A stretch of DNA of 12,760 bases from Holophaga sp. (GCA_031292735.1 JARLGP010000069.1:1-12760); one strand, 5' to 3'; positions 1 to 6,593 are shown, counted from the first letter of the stretch. Program-made: numbers and translations. The notes: generated by a model not told the origin, from the letters alone.

Positions 1-243
1 CAGTCGATCTTCCAGGCCTGCCTGCTGCGCTTCCGGCCGATCACCATGACCACCATGGCCGCGCTGCTGGGCGGCCTGCCCCTGGCCCTGGGCTCCGGCA
101 CCGGCTCCGAGCTGCGCCGGCCGCTGGGCATCGCCATCGTCGGCGGGCTGATCTTCAGCCAGATGCTCACGCTGTTCACCACGCCGGTGATCTATCTTTA
201 TTTCAACCGGCTTGGAGCCTGGTGGGCCCGGCGCCGGGGCTGA
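1..243 (+). CDS. RND multidrug efflux inner-membrane transporter, C-terminal fragment
   Basis: This is the 3' end of a gene that begins before the window; the frame is open from base 1 and stops at TGA 241-243, giving 80 residues. The sequence reads [18 protein letters not shown], then [20 protein letters not shown], then [18 protein letters not shown]. These are the hallmark last two transmembrane segments of HAE1-type RND pumps of the MdtB/MdtC/MuxB kind. Such pumps use the proton gradient to drive drugs or other compounds through a tripartite envelope complex. The frame starts upstream of the internal ATG at 46, so that ATG is not the true start. No hairpin terminator with a T-run follows, and the next gene is separated by 182 bp carrying its own regulatory elements. 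It therefore probably belongs to a separate upstream operon. The family call is firm; the substrate is unknown. Confidence 0.9.
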   Translation, partial: QSIFQACLLRFRPITMTTMAALLGGLPLALGSGTGSELRRPLGIAIVGGLIFSQMLTLFTTPVIYLYFNRLGAWWARRRG

Positions 244-249
244 AGGCTG

Positions 250-284
250 TGCGGATTTCCGCAAGTTCCGTGCTGGATTTCGCA
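250..284. promoter_or_regulatory. Paired palindromic operator A, upstream of the porin at 426
   Basis: Two 14-bp sites, TGCGGATTTCCGCA (250-263) and TGCTGGATTTCGCA (271-284), start 21 bp apart, which is two helical turns. The first is a perfect inverted repeat with 6-bp arms; the second keeps TGC...GCA and the GGATTTC core. The same arrangement recurs at 4061, 6485 and 8167. Two dimers of one regulator bound on the same face of the helix is the inferred function. Confidence 0.65.
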
Positions 285-317
285 CGGGACCGTTGCCAGG
301 GTCGCACGGCTTCTGTT

Positions 318-330
318 TAACTAATTGAAA
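318..330 (-). promoter_or_regulatory. IHF-like site between operator A and the -24 element
   Basis: TAACTAATTGAAA matches the reverse of the IHF consensus (YAANNNNTTGATW) at all but one position. It lies in an AT-rich island of about 45 bp (309-353) in otherwise GC-rich DNA. Chance matches in AT-rich DNA are common. The argument for it is its position between operator and promoter, as also at 6565. Confidence 0.3.
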
Positions 331-357
331 ATAAAAAAGTTATTTTATCCATTGGAA

Positions 358-373
358 TGGCACACATCTTCCA
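358..373 (+). promoter_or_regulatory. Candidate sigma-54-like promoter with imperfect -12 box, for the porin at 426
   Basis: TGGCACACATCTTCCA has a perfect -24 half (TGGCAC), but CC rather than GC at the -12 position. It starts 74 bp after the end of operator A. The distance matches those at 6594 (75 bp) and 8275 (73 bp). It is nested in an inverted repeat, ATTGGAA (351-357) and TTCCAAT (369-375), which could instead be a repressor site. The promoter assignment is tentative. Confidence 0.3.
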
Positions 374-425
374 ATCCATGTAGATCTGCGAAAACCTCGA
401 GGCTATTAAACCAAGGAGATAGACC

Positions 426-1751
426 ATGTCCAAAGTCATCCTCAGCTTGACCGTCGCCGGTCTGGTTTCTGGTGCGGCCTTCGGCCAGTCGAAGTTCGAC
501 TCGGGCCTCTGCACCACCATCTACGACGTCAAGGCGGGCATGTACGGGGTGGCCGATGTGGCCTACTGCTATTCCCGGGGCGGCGCCGGGTTCGTCCAGT
601 CGGCCAGCGGCGCCTACACCCCGGTGGACGCCGCCTCCGGAGTGTCCAACACCCGCACCTACAGCGGCCTGCAGAACGGCGTGTGGAAGAACAGCCGGCT
701 CGGGTTCAACGCCGAGGAGAACCTGGGCCTGGGCCACGGCCTGAAGGCGCTGGCCCTGATGGAATTCGCCGTCACGGTGCCGCTGTCCAACGGCCTGTCC
801 ACCACCCGCCAGGCCTATCTGGGCGTGGATTCCGACTACGGCCGGGTCACCGCCGGCAAGCTGGAGGTGGCCAGCACCGACGCCATCGTCCGCAATTCCG
901 CCCTGGAGGCCATCACCAGCAGCCCGACCACCACCCTGCAACGGACTCTCATCAGCAGCAAGAACCTCAACAACGGGACCACCGTGCTCACCACCATGGT
1001 GACCGGCGCCGCGGCCTGGTGGAACAATTCCATCGGCTACCAGAGCAAGACCTACAGCGGCTTTTCGGGCCGGGTCTTCTACTCCTTCGGGGAAACCGGC
1101 GAGCAGGCCAACGGAACCGGCATCACCTACGGGACCAACGGCAGCAGCACCGCCGCCACCACCGCCAACAGCGCCACGGCCGGCAGCAGCGACAACGAGC
1201 GGGTGAGCGCCGGGGTCAACTACGCCCAGGGGCCGGTCAACCTCGACCTGGTCTACCAGGGCATGCTGAAGATCCGGAACGCCTATCCCCAGACCGGCTC
1301 CGCCGCCAACAAGCTGGAAGGGGGCAGCATCAACGAATGGTATGTGGGCGGCAGCTACAAGTTCTCCTGGATGAAGGTCATGGCCACCTACCAGACCACC
1401 GCCAGCAGCCTGTACACCGCCACCATCGGCCAGCTGGGCGAGACGCTGTGGACGGCGGGCGTCGTCGTGCCGGTGTCGAAGACCACCAAGCTGCGCCTGG
1501 AGTATGCCCACGTGAAGTTCAACCAGGGCGCCACCGCCCAGCCGGTGGCCGCGCTGCGGCGCAACGGCGGCAGCGGCAGCTGGGGCTTCGGCCTGACCAA
1601 CGAACTGTCCAGGCACGCCACCTACTATGCCATCCTGACCCGCACCCAGAACGACATGAACACCATCGAGCAGGATGTGAACGGCACCGGGGTGGATGTG
1701 CGGGGCGCCAGCAACACGATGTTCGCCACCGGCCTCTCCTTCGCGTTCTGA
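426..1751 (+). CDS. Outer-membrane porin of the general Gram-negative type
   Basis: This 441-residue protein starts at ATG 426, 6 bases after AAGGAG (414-419). Residues 1-20 form a signal peptide (hydrophobic core VILSLTVAGLVSGAAFG, then Q). The mature part carries the porin signature: YDVKAGMYGVADVAY at the first strand, NSRLGFNAEENLGLGHGLKA, then TTRQAYLGVDSDYGRVTAGK. It ends in GLSFAF, a terminal Phe as recognised by the BAM complex. Long Thr/Ser/Ala/Gly-rich stretches around residues 230-260 fit surface loops. The family forms trimeric beta-barrels for diffusion of small hydrophilic solutes. Paired palindromes and a -24-like element sit upstream. The phosphatase gene starts 10 bp downstream and may be co-transcribed. 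The family is well supported; ion selectivity cannot be read from the sequence. It is unrelated in family to the second porin at 6703. Confidence 0.85.
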   Translation: MSKVILSLTVAGLVSGAAFGQSKFDSGLCTTIYDVKAGMYGVADVAYCYSRGGAGFVQSASGAYTPVDAASGVSNTRTYSGLQNGVWKNSRLGFNAEENLGLGHGLKALALMEFAVTVPLSNGLSTTRQAYLGVDSDYGRVTAGKLEVASTDAIVRNSALEAITSSPTTTLQRTLISSKNLNNGTTVLTTMVTGAAAWWNNSIGYQSKTYSGFSGRVFYSFGETGEQANGTGITYGTNGSSTAATTANSATAGSSDNERVSAGVNYAQGPVNLDLVYQGMLKIRNAYPQTGSAANKLEGGSINEWYVGGSYKFSWMKVMATYQTTASSLYTATIGQLGETLWTAGVVVPVSKTTKLRLEYAHVKFNQGATAQPVAALRRNGGSGSWGFGLTNELSRHATYYAILTRTQNDMNTIEQDVNGTGVDVRGASNTMFATGLSFAF

Positions 1752-1761
1752 GGCGTTCCTC

Positions 1762-2412
1762 ATGGCAACGGCCCGGAGAAGCCGGTGGGCGCGGCTCTGG
1801 GCTGTTGCCGTGCCGAAGCGAAACCCGCTCTTCCACGCCCTGTTCGCCCTGGCCATCCAGACGGCCGTGCTCGCGCAACCGGGGCGCCAGGTGCCGTACG
1901 GCGCGCTGAAGAATACGGTCATCCTCATCATCCGCCATGCGGAAAAGGCGCGGCCGAGCCGCGATCTGGCCCCGGCCGGCGTGGCGCGCGCCAAGGCCTA
2001 CGTGGACTATTTCGGCAACTACCGGATCGACGGAAAGCCGGTCAAGCTGGGCTACCTGTTCGCCACCGCCGATACCCCGAAGAGCCGGCGTCCGCGCCTC
2101 ACCCTGGAGCCGCTCAGCAAGGCCACCGGTCTGGTCATCGATACCCGGTTCATCGAAGGGGATGCCCAGGGGCTGGCGGATGAAATGCACGCCCGGCCCC
2201 ATGGCCCCGCGATCCTGGTGGCGTGGCACCACGGCGAGATCGCCCGCCTGCTGGACGCGCTGGGCGCCGATCCCGGCCGGGTGCTCCCCAACGGCAGATG
2301 GCCGGAACCGCTCTACGACCGGCTGGTCCAGCTGCGCTTCGATGGCCAGGGGCGCCTGCTCGAGGCCAGAGGGATCAACGAGAACCTGATGCCTGGCGAT
2401 TCGCCCCAGTGA
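1762..2412 (+). CDS. Secreted histidine phosphatase superfamily protein
   Basis: This 216-residue protein belongs to the phosphoglycerate-mutase-like histidine phosphatases. The catalytic RHAEK motif is at residues 58-62 (His59 would carry the phosphate). The second His is in WHHGE (His156/157), and SRRPR at 108-112 probably supplies phosphate-pocket arginines. ATG 1762 is chosen because GAGG (1751-1754) precedes it. A GTG at codon 17 would give a shorter, cleaner signal peptide (PKRNPLFHALFALAIQTAVLA) and is a real alternative. In either case the hydrophobic stretch at 23-38 ending VLA-Q predicts export to the periplasm. The RHAEK form resembles SixA-like and other small phosphatases rather than classic RHG mutases. 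It starts 10 bp after the porin stop, so co-transcription is likely. It could remove phosphate from molecules entering through the porin; the substrate is unknown. Confidence 0.78.
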   Translation: MATARRSRWARLWAVAVPKRNPLFHALFALAIQTAVLAQPGRQVPYGALKNTVILIIRHAEKARPSRDLAPAGVARAKAYVDYFGNYRIDGKPVKLGYLFATADTPKSRRPRLTLEPLSKATGLVIDTRFIEGDAQGLADEMHARPHGPAILVAWHHGEIARLLDALGADPGRVLPNGRWPEPLYDRLVQLRFDGQGRLLEARGINENLMPGDSPQ

Positions 2413-2428
2413 TCAGGGCCGGGGACGG

Positions 2429-2444
2429 TGCGCCAGGTGGCGCA
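2429..2444. repeat. Perfect inverted repeat between the phosphatase and CYTH-like genes
   Basis: TGCGCCAGGTGGCGCA has 7-bp arms around GG. It begins and ends like the TGCG...CGCA operators, but it is 16 bp long, single, and has a different core. It may be an operator variant or a small mRNA hairpin of an intercistronic attenuator. No T-run follows directly. Confidence 0.35.
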
Positions 2445-2474
2445 TCCAAGCCTCTTTTCCATGGAGACACCAAC

Positions 2475-3419
2475 ATGATCAGCAGACTCGTCGCCGCCCT
2501 GTTGCTGGCGGGCACCGTGGCCGCGGCCGCACCCCAGTACGCCGGGCTCATCGCCAGATACCCGGCCCCCGCGCTGGCCGGGGTGCATAGCCGGGAACTC
2601 AAATTCCTCATCGATCCGGGCAAGGTCAAGGACACGCCGGCGGCGGCCTTCTCCCAGCTGTGGGCCAGGATCCAGGCGGCCGGGGCCGGCGCCGGCTTCG
2701 CCGTCACCGAAAAGCCGAACATGCCCCTCAAGGTCACCAGCGGCTACCAGGAATACTTTGAGACCCCGGGCCAGGAGCTGTGGCAGAAGGGCTACCTGAT
2801 CCGGGTCAGCAGGCAGCTCGGCGCGACGGGCAAGAAGCACAAGGCGCCAGGCGCCCTGGCGGAACTCACCTTCAAGTCCATCCTGCCGGACTACAAGGAG
2901 ACCCTGGCCATGCCCCTGCTTCTGGCTGGCGCAAAGGGCAAAGCCAAGCTGGAGGACAATGTGGCCTTGGGCCCCGGAGGGGGATTGTCCAGTTACCTGG
3001 AGAAGGTGGTGAGCATCGACCTGCCGCCGGCGGATCTGGGCGGCCTGACCTTGGGGGAATTCGCCCGGTACCTGCCCGAGCTCGCCGGGTTGGGCATTCC
3101 CGCCGGCACCCGGCTGCAGGGCACCCGCGCCTACACGGTGGAGGTGGAGCCCGGTCATGTCCAGCTGGAGGGCGCGGCGCCCTGCAAGGTCCATCTGGCG
3201 GGATGGTCCACCCAGCCCGGGGAGAAGCCGTACCTGTACACGTTCTCCATCAAATACGAATGCCAGGACTTCTACCACGACGCCCAGACCCACGCCTCGG
3301 GGGAGCGGTTCCTGGTCCAGGTGGTCCAGGGCGGACTCGCCGACCTGGCCTTTGCCGACGGGGAGAAATGGTGCGGCTCCGCGGTCCGCAAGCTGATGAA
3401 CCGGCCCATGCCGCGCTAG
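2475..3419 (+). CDS. Secreted CYTH-like (triphosphate-tunnel-fold) protein, divergent
   Basis: This 314-residue protein starts at ATG 2475, 8 bases after GGAG (2463-2466). Residues 1-19 form a signal peptide ending in AAA, so it is periplasmic. Several pieces match the order of CYTH motifs. SRELK (39-43) sits where ExExK is expected, with Ser in place of the first Glu. YFETPGQELWQKGYLIRVSR (94-113) resembles the 'DTpd..L...g..lRvR' segment, and AELTFK (129-134) the 'lTlK' strand. CYTH proteins form an eight-stranded tunnel binding triphosphate groups with Mg or Mn; here the metal-binding acidic set looks incomplete. The C-terminal half (190-314) has three Cys (in APCKVH, YECQDF and EKWCGS) that could form disulfides. 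It lies between the phosphatase and the kinase-like gene. The domain call rests on motif spacing only; binding rather than catalysis is possible. Confidence 0.5.
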   Translation: MISRLVAALLLAGTVAAAAPQYAGLIARYPAPALAGVHSRELKFLIDPGKVKDTPAAAFSQLWARIQAAGAGAGFAVTEKPNMPLKVTSGYQEYFETPGQELWQKGYLIRVSRQLGATGKKHKAPGALAELTFKSILPDYKETLAMPLLLAGAKGKAKLEDNVALGPGGGLSSYLEKVVSIDLPPADLGGLTLGEFARYLPELAGLGIPAGTRLQGTRAYTVEVEPGHVQLEGAAPCKVHLAGWSTQPGEKPYLYTFSIKYECQDFYHDAQTHASGERFLVQVVQGGLADLAFADGEKWCGSAVRKLMNRPMPR

Positions 3420-3506
3420 CAACCGCATGGCGAGCTTCCGCTCTCCGGAATCCAACGGTGGCAGTTGGCGCAGCTCTTGCATGGTCCCGCTCCGGAGGTT
3501 TCAGCG

Positions 3507-4037
3507 ATGCGGATTGTTCTATCAGGTCCCCCGGGGGCCGGCAAAGGCCCGGTGGCCAAGGCCCTCTCCGCCCAGGACGGAGCCGTGCCGATCAGCGCTG
3601 GAGACCTGCTGCGCTCGGCGGTGGGGGCGGGGACGCCCCTGGGCCGACGTGCCGAAGCCTATATGTCGTGCGGGGAACTGGTGCCCGACGCCATCATCCG
3701 GGACCTGGTGGAAGGCAGCATCCGGGCATGCGCCGGGGGCTTCATCCTGTGCGGGTTCCCCCGCACCATCCCCCAGGCGGTGACGCTGGAGCTCCTGCTG
3801 GACGGGCTCGGGCTGAGCCTGGACCTGGTGGCCGATCTGCCGCAGGCCGGCCGCCCCGACGAAGCTGAACCGGCCGTCCGCACCCGGATGAGGATCCACC
3901 GGGAGCTGAGCGTGCCCATGCTCTCGCACTACCAGCGCAAAGGACTGCTGTTCCGCGTGGCGGAGACCGATCCCCTGGCCGCCGCCGCCCTCATCCGGGA
4001 GGCCGTCGCGCTCCGGGGCCGCGCCTTGGCCCAGTAG
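3507..4037 (+). CDS. Adenylate-kinase-like P-loop protein with altered catalytic motifs
   Basis: This 176-residue protein starts at ATG 3507, 8 bases after GGAGG (3494-3498). An in-frame upstream ATG at 3465 lacks a ribosome site. Adenylate kinase landmarks appear in order: P-loop GPPGAGKGP (7-15), ISAGDLLR (29-36), GELVPDAIIRDLV (56-68), GFILCGFPRTIPQA (78-91), and GRPDEAEPAVRTRM (115-128) of the short-LID type. Two near-invariant positions are changed. Thr of GKGT is Pro15, and Asp of LDGFPRT is Cys82; the Thr of STGD is also Ala31. Adenylate kinase interconverts ATP+AMP and 2 ADP in the cytosol; these changes suggest weak or altered activity. A second housekeeping adk elsewhere in the genome would be expected. 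It sits between two secreted CYTH-like genes, with 87 bp upstream. The fold is confident; the reaction is not. Confidence 0.72.
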   Translation: MRIVLSGPPGAGKGPVAKALSAQDGAVPISAGDLLRSAVGAGTPLGRRAEAYMSCGELVPDAIIRDLVEGSIRACAGGFILCGFPRTIPQAVTLELLLDGLGLSLDLVADLPQAGRPDEAEPAVRTRMRIHRELSVPMLSHYQRKGLLFRVAETDPLAAAALIREAVALRGRALAQ

Positions 4038-4060
4038 GCCGGCATCCCGGGGCGGATTCG

Positions 4061-4094
4061 TGCGGATCCTCGCATGGGTGTGCGAATTCCCGCA
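4061..4094. promoter_or_regulatory. Paired palindromic operator B, upstream of the CYTH-like gene at 4170
   Basis: TGCGGATCCTCGCA (4061-4074) and TGCGAATTCCCGCA (4081-4094) start 20 bp apart and keep the TGCG...CGCA ends. Unlike the other three pairs, no convincing TGGC -24 element lies 73-75 bp downstream, since that point falls at the start codon. A weak CGGCATCCGCCCTTCA at 4142 is the nearest resemblance. Confidence 0.62.
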
Positions 4095-4169
4095 CGGCTT
4101 CCGCTGCGCCGCCGCGACGTCCATGCATCCTGACCCTTTCCCGGCATCCGCCCTTCAAGGAGAACCTCC

Positions 4170-5660
4170 ATGAATCCGAGCAAGACGCTCCGTCGAACCG
4201 CCCTGGCGATCACGCTGGGCCTCGGTCTCCTGCCGGCCAACGCCCAGGCTCCGTCCCTGCAGATGAAGTTCCAGGATCCCGAACAGACCCTCGAGTACCA
4301 TTACACCCTCAAGGCTCCCGCCTTTACCGACCAGGATATCGACCAGGCCCTGGCGCCCCTGCTGGCGGCGCTGAGGCCCTACGGCGAGGTGGGGAAGTTC
4401 GGCAAGCCCAAGGACGGCGCCTACCTGGACACCCGTGACCGCCTGCTGGACCGGGCCCACCTCATCGTGCGGGTGCGCCCCGGGCTCTTCACCGTGAAAT
4501 CCAGGTCCACCAACCCGGCGGAGATGGTGGACCTTCCCGTCTGCCAGAAGGCGAAGTACGAGCTCGACTACTTCGAGGAGGTCGGCTACTCCGTTTCCGC
4601 CGAGATCCGCCACGGGAAGGACGAATGGATCCCCGATGTCACCAAGGCCACCGTGGCCCAGTGCATGGCCTTCATGCAGCGCAAGTGCCCCGAGCTGAAC
4701 CGGCAGCTGGAGGTGATCCTCAAGCCCATCGCCACCCTCACGGCGCCCGGGATCGCCCGGATGTGGAGCGCCGACTTCAAACCCGACCACCCCCTGGCGC
4801 CCACTTTCAAGGAGAGCAGCCTGTCGGCCTGGTCCTTCCCCGGCACGGGGCAGACCCTGGTGGAGGTGGCCTGGACCGGCCACGTGAAGAACAAGCCGGA
4901 ACTCGACCAGTACTACCGCCAGACCAAGGAGAGGCTCGCCCAGGCAGGCCTCCTCGCCCTGGACCAGTCCTCCAAGACGGAGCGCTATTTCCAGGCCTTC
5001 TACGGCGCCACCGCCCTGGACACCCGCTTCGGCAGGATCGCCTCGCCCGCCTACGTGAAGCACTTCGAGACCGACGCCCACGACCGGATCGTCCTCAGCC
5101 CCTACCAGCAGGTGGCCAGCCGCGAGCTGCCCGCCTTCCTGGACCCCGAACTCGCCCCCTACGACTGGGTCATCGATGCGGACGGCCACCTCGCGGTGGT
5201 GCCCGAAACCATGCATCCCTACGGCCGGGTCTACGAAAAGGGGTTCACCCGTCCCGAGGACAAGAGCTTCAAGAAGCCGGGCACCGGGGAGCATTTCGGC
5301 CACCTGGCGGCCCTGGGCGGCCTCCCGGGCCGGATCAGCGGCGAACTGAACTACGACAGGAAGACCCGCTCCTGGTCCATCAACAACAAGTCAGGCCGCT
5401 ACTCCATGCACAATACCGACCGCACCCCGGACCAACTGGTCAACGCGGCGGCGCTCATCCACGAGGTCACGGACATCCAGGGCGCCTTCTGGGGGCCCGT
5501 GCGCTACCTCCTCGAGTACGGCCCGAAATCCGTTTCGGCGGATCTGGAGACGCTCCCCACCCTCAGGTACGAGGATCCCGGGAAGAAGAAACGTCCGTTC
5601 CTCGAGCTGGTGGGATCCACGGTCCCTGCGGCCGCCAAGGAGAAGAAGAGCGCGTCCTGA
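4170..5660 (+). CDS. Secreted two-domain protein: CYTH-like N-terminus plus unrecognised C-terminal domain
   Basis: This 496-residue protein starts at ATG 4170, 8 bases after AAGGAG. A signal peptide (RRTALAITLGLGLLPANAQA) predicts periplasmic export. The N-terminal half has a CYTH-like order of motifs. EYHYTLK (42-48) sits near the ExExK place but lacks its second Glu and Lys. AYLDTRDRLLDRAHLIVRVR (84-103) and LFTVK (106-110) are good matches to the tunnel-wall RxR and K positions. KYELDYFEE (129-137) and a later LVEVAWTG (near 230) fit acidic strand positions. Residues about 330-460 form a second domain with WSINNKSGRYSMHN and PDQLVNAAALI. I recognise NKSG[RH]Y as a recurring motif in uncharacterised proteins but cannot assign a function. 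The Lys-rich C-terminus may be disordered. Paired operator B is upstream and the pyrophosphatase-like gene begins 31 bp downstream, suggesting an operon. Confidence 0.52.
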   Translation: MNPSKTLRRTALAITLGLGLLPANAQAPSLQMKFQDPEQTLEYHYTLKAPAFTDQDIDQALAPLLAALRPYGEVGKFGKPKDGAYLDTRDRLLDRAHLIVRVRPGLFTVKSRSTNPAEMVDLPVCQKAKYELDYFEEVGYSVSAEIRHGKDEWIPDVTKATVAQCMAFMQRKCPELNRQLEVILKPIATLTAPGIARMWSADFKPDHPLAPTFKESSLSAWSFPGTGQTLVEVAWTGHVKNKPELDQYYRQTKERLAQAGLLALDQSSKTERYFQAFYGATALDTRFGRIASPAYVKHFETDAHDRIVLSPYQQVASRELPAFLDPELAPYDWVIDADGHLAVVPETMHPYGRVYEKGFTRPEDKSFKKPGTGEHFGHLAALGGLPGRISGELNYDRKTRSWSINNKSGRYSMHNTDRTPDQLVNAAALIHEVTDIQGAFWGPVRYLLEYGPKSVSADLETLPTLRYEDPGKKKRPFLELVGSTVPAAAKEKKSAS

Positions 5661-5691
5661 ACCTGTCCCTCATCACCCTGGAGATCCCGCC

Positions 5692-6348
5692 ATGCGCACG
5701 TCGAATTCCATTCCCCTGAGGTTCACCCTATCCCTCCTGCTGGGCGCATGCGCCCTGGCCGCGGAACATCCCGCCGTCCAGCTGCCCGCAAAGGACGTGG
5801 CCAGGAGGTTCCTGGTGGGCTCCGAACCGGTGAACCTGGATGGCACCTACAATGCCGTCGTCCTGGCCCCCGGCAAGGCGAAGAAGGGCGTCCGGAGCGT
5901 GCCGAGCGGCCTGGTGCCGCGCAGCATCCTGGCCAGGGAGAAGGGCGGTTCCGGCGAGCCGGTCACCGCGCTCATCCTGGGCGCGCAGCCCGCGGCCGGC
6001 GCCCTGGTGAAGGGCCGGCCCCTCGGCCTGGTCACCCGCACCGTGGCCGGCAGGAGCGAAACCCGCGTGGTCTTCGCCGCCATGGAGGGCGCCCTGGGCT
6101 CCTGCCGCAGCCTCGAGGAGGCGGAGGCCCTGGACCCCGGGGCCTCCGCCGCCCTCAAGGAGGGGTTCGGCCCGGCCAAGGGCGCCACCTTCGCCACCAA
6201 GGGGCGCAAGGAGGCCCTGCGCTTCCTGGGCGACGCCATCACCGACTTCACCTGCGCCTATGTCACCGAGGCCGACAAACGCCCCCTGGACAAGGACGGC
6301 AACCCCATGCGGTACGTCTGGTCCGGCGCCCGGAACATTGGAGAATAA
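5692..6348 (+). CDS. Secreted protein resembling family I inorganic pyrophosphatase, catalytic residues altered
   Basis: This 218-residue protein starts at ATG 5692 after GGAG (5680-5683). Its N-terminus (FTLSLLLGAC, then ALAA) is either a lipoprotein signal with Cys20 or a type I signal peptide cut after ALA. Residues 86-114 (GSGEPVTALILGAQP, then GALVKGRPLGLV) line up by eye with the E. coli Ppa region GDPVDVLVPTPYPLQPG and CRPVGVL. SETRVVFAA (122-130) lines up with EDAKLVAV. In that reading Ppa Asp65, Asp67 and Asp70 become Ser87, Glu89 and Thr92; Asp102 becomes Glu123 and Lys104 becomes Arg125. Family I enzymes are cytosolic and split pyrophosphate using these acidic residues and Mg. An exported version lacking several would more likely bind than hydrolyse. 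The N-terminal region is shorter than in Ppa. It follows the CYTH-like gene by 31 bp. The alignment is from memory, so the homology is moderate. Confidence 0.45.
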   Translation: MRTSNSIPLRFTLSLLLGACALAAEHPAVQLPAKDVARRFLVGSEPVNLDGTYNAVVLAPGKAKKGVRSVPSGLVPRSILAREKGGSGEPVTALILGAQPAAGALVKGRPLGLVTRTVAGRSETRVVFAAMEGALGSCRSLEEAEALDPGASAALKEGFGPAKGATFATKGRKEALRFLGDAITDFTCAYVTEADKRPLDKDGNPMRYVWSGARNIGE

Positions 6349-6353
6349 CCGCC

Positions 6354-6380
6354 CTGGGCTACCTGGGCTACCTGGGCTGG
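6354..6380. repeat. Three tandem 9-bp repeats
   Basis: CTGGGCTAC occurs at 6354-6362 and 6363-6371, followed by CTGGGCTGG at 6372-6380, starting 6 bp after the stop codon of the pyrophosphatase-like gene. It is a short direct repeat likely to vary in copy number by slippage; no function is evident. Confidence 0.7.
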
Positions 6381-6431
6381 AACCCCGAAGTTCGGGATCA
6401 TGACCGCCTGAGGATCCTGCGCACGGAGCCC

Positions 6432-6443
6432 GGGGGGGGGGGG
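6432..6443. repeat. Homopolymer run of 12 G
   Basis: Twelve consecutive G lie 42 bp upstream of operator C, with a further five G just after a CC interruption. Such tracts are slippage-prone and also prone to sequencing error. It is not inside a supported gene, so any length change would act on spacing or structure rather than on a reading frame. Confidence 0.7.
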
Positions 6444-6484
6444 CCGGGGGCTGGAAGCGGAGCTCCAGCGGGGAGCAGCGCCCG

Positions 6485-6519
6485 TGCGGATCCCCGCACC
6501 GGGGCAGGCGGATCCCGCA
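6485..6519. promoter_or_regulatory. Paired palindromic operator C, upstream of porin O/P
   Basis: TGCGGATCCCCGCA (6485-6498) is a good palindrome. The second site, AGGCGGATCCCGCA (6506-6519), is degenerate at its left end and starts 21 bp later. The second site ends 75 bp before the TGGC of the sigma-54-like promoter at 6594, a distance typical of enhancer-type activator sites. Confidence 0.6.
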
Positions 6520-6564
6520 CAAGGTCGCCTTCCGGAATGCCCGGATAATTCAAAAGATCCCTAT

Positions 6565-6577
6565 TAACAATAATTTG
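6565..6577 (+). promoter_or_regulatory. IHF-like site between operator C and the sigma-54-type promoter
   Basis: TAACAATAATTTG matches WATCAANNNNTTR at all but one position. It lies in an AT-rich island between operator C and the -24/-12 element, where DNA bending would bring a bound activator to the polymerase. As at 318, chance matching in AT-rich DNA keeps confidence low. Confidence 0.35.
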
Positions 6578-6593
6578 TAACTCATCTGCGAAA

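Noticed and set aside
250..284. Rho-independent terminator for the RND gene
   Set aside because: Each arm set leaves only a very small loop and no T-run follows. The same paired sites occur ahead of other genes, which favours an operator role.
683..1909. 408-residue plus-strand frame rich in Arg, Gln and His
   Set aside because: It is a frame-shifted shadow of the porin; the protein is repetitive and has no domain.
345..1994. 549-residue open frame on the minus strand
   Set aside because: It lies opposite the porin and phosphatase genes. Its composition is a low-complexity Gly/Ala/Val/His mix typical of antisense GC-rich DNA, and it has no recognisable motif.
4155..5303. 382-residue minus-strand frame opposite the two-domain CYTH-like gene
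   Set aside because: It is a shadow with Gly/Val/Leu/His bias; the plus strand has a ribosome site and signal peptide.
6349..6548. Possible coding continuation past the pyrophosphatase-like gene (LGYLGYLGW in another frame)
   Set aside because: It would need a frameshift, and it runs through the G12 tract and operator C into Gly/Ser/Arg-rich nonsense. Tandem repeats explain the apparent peptide.
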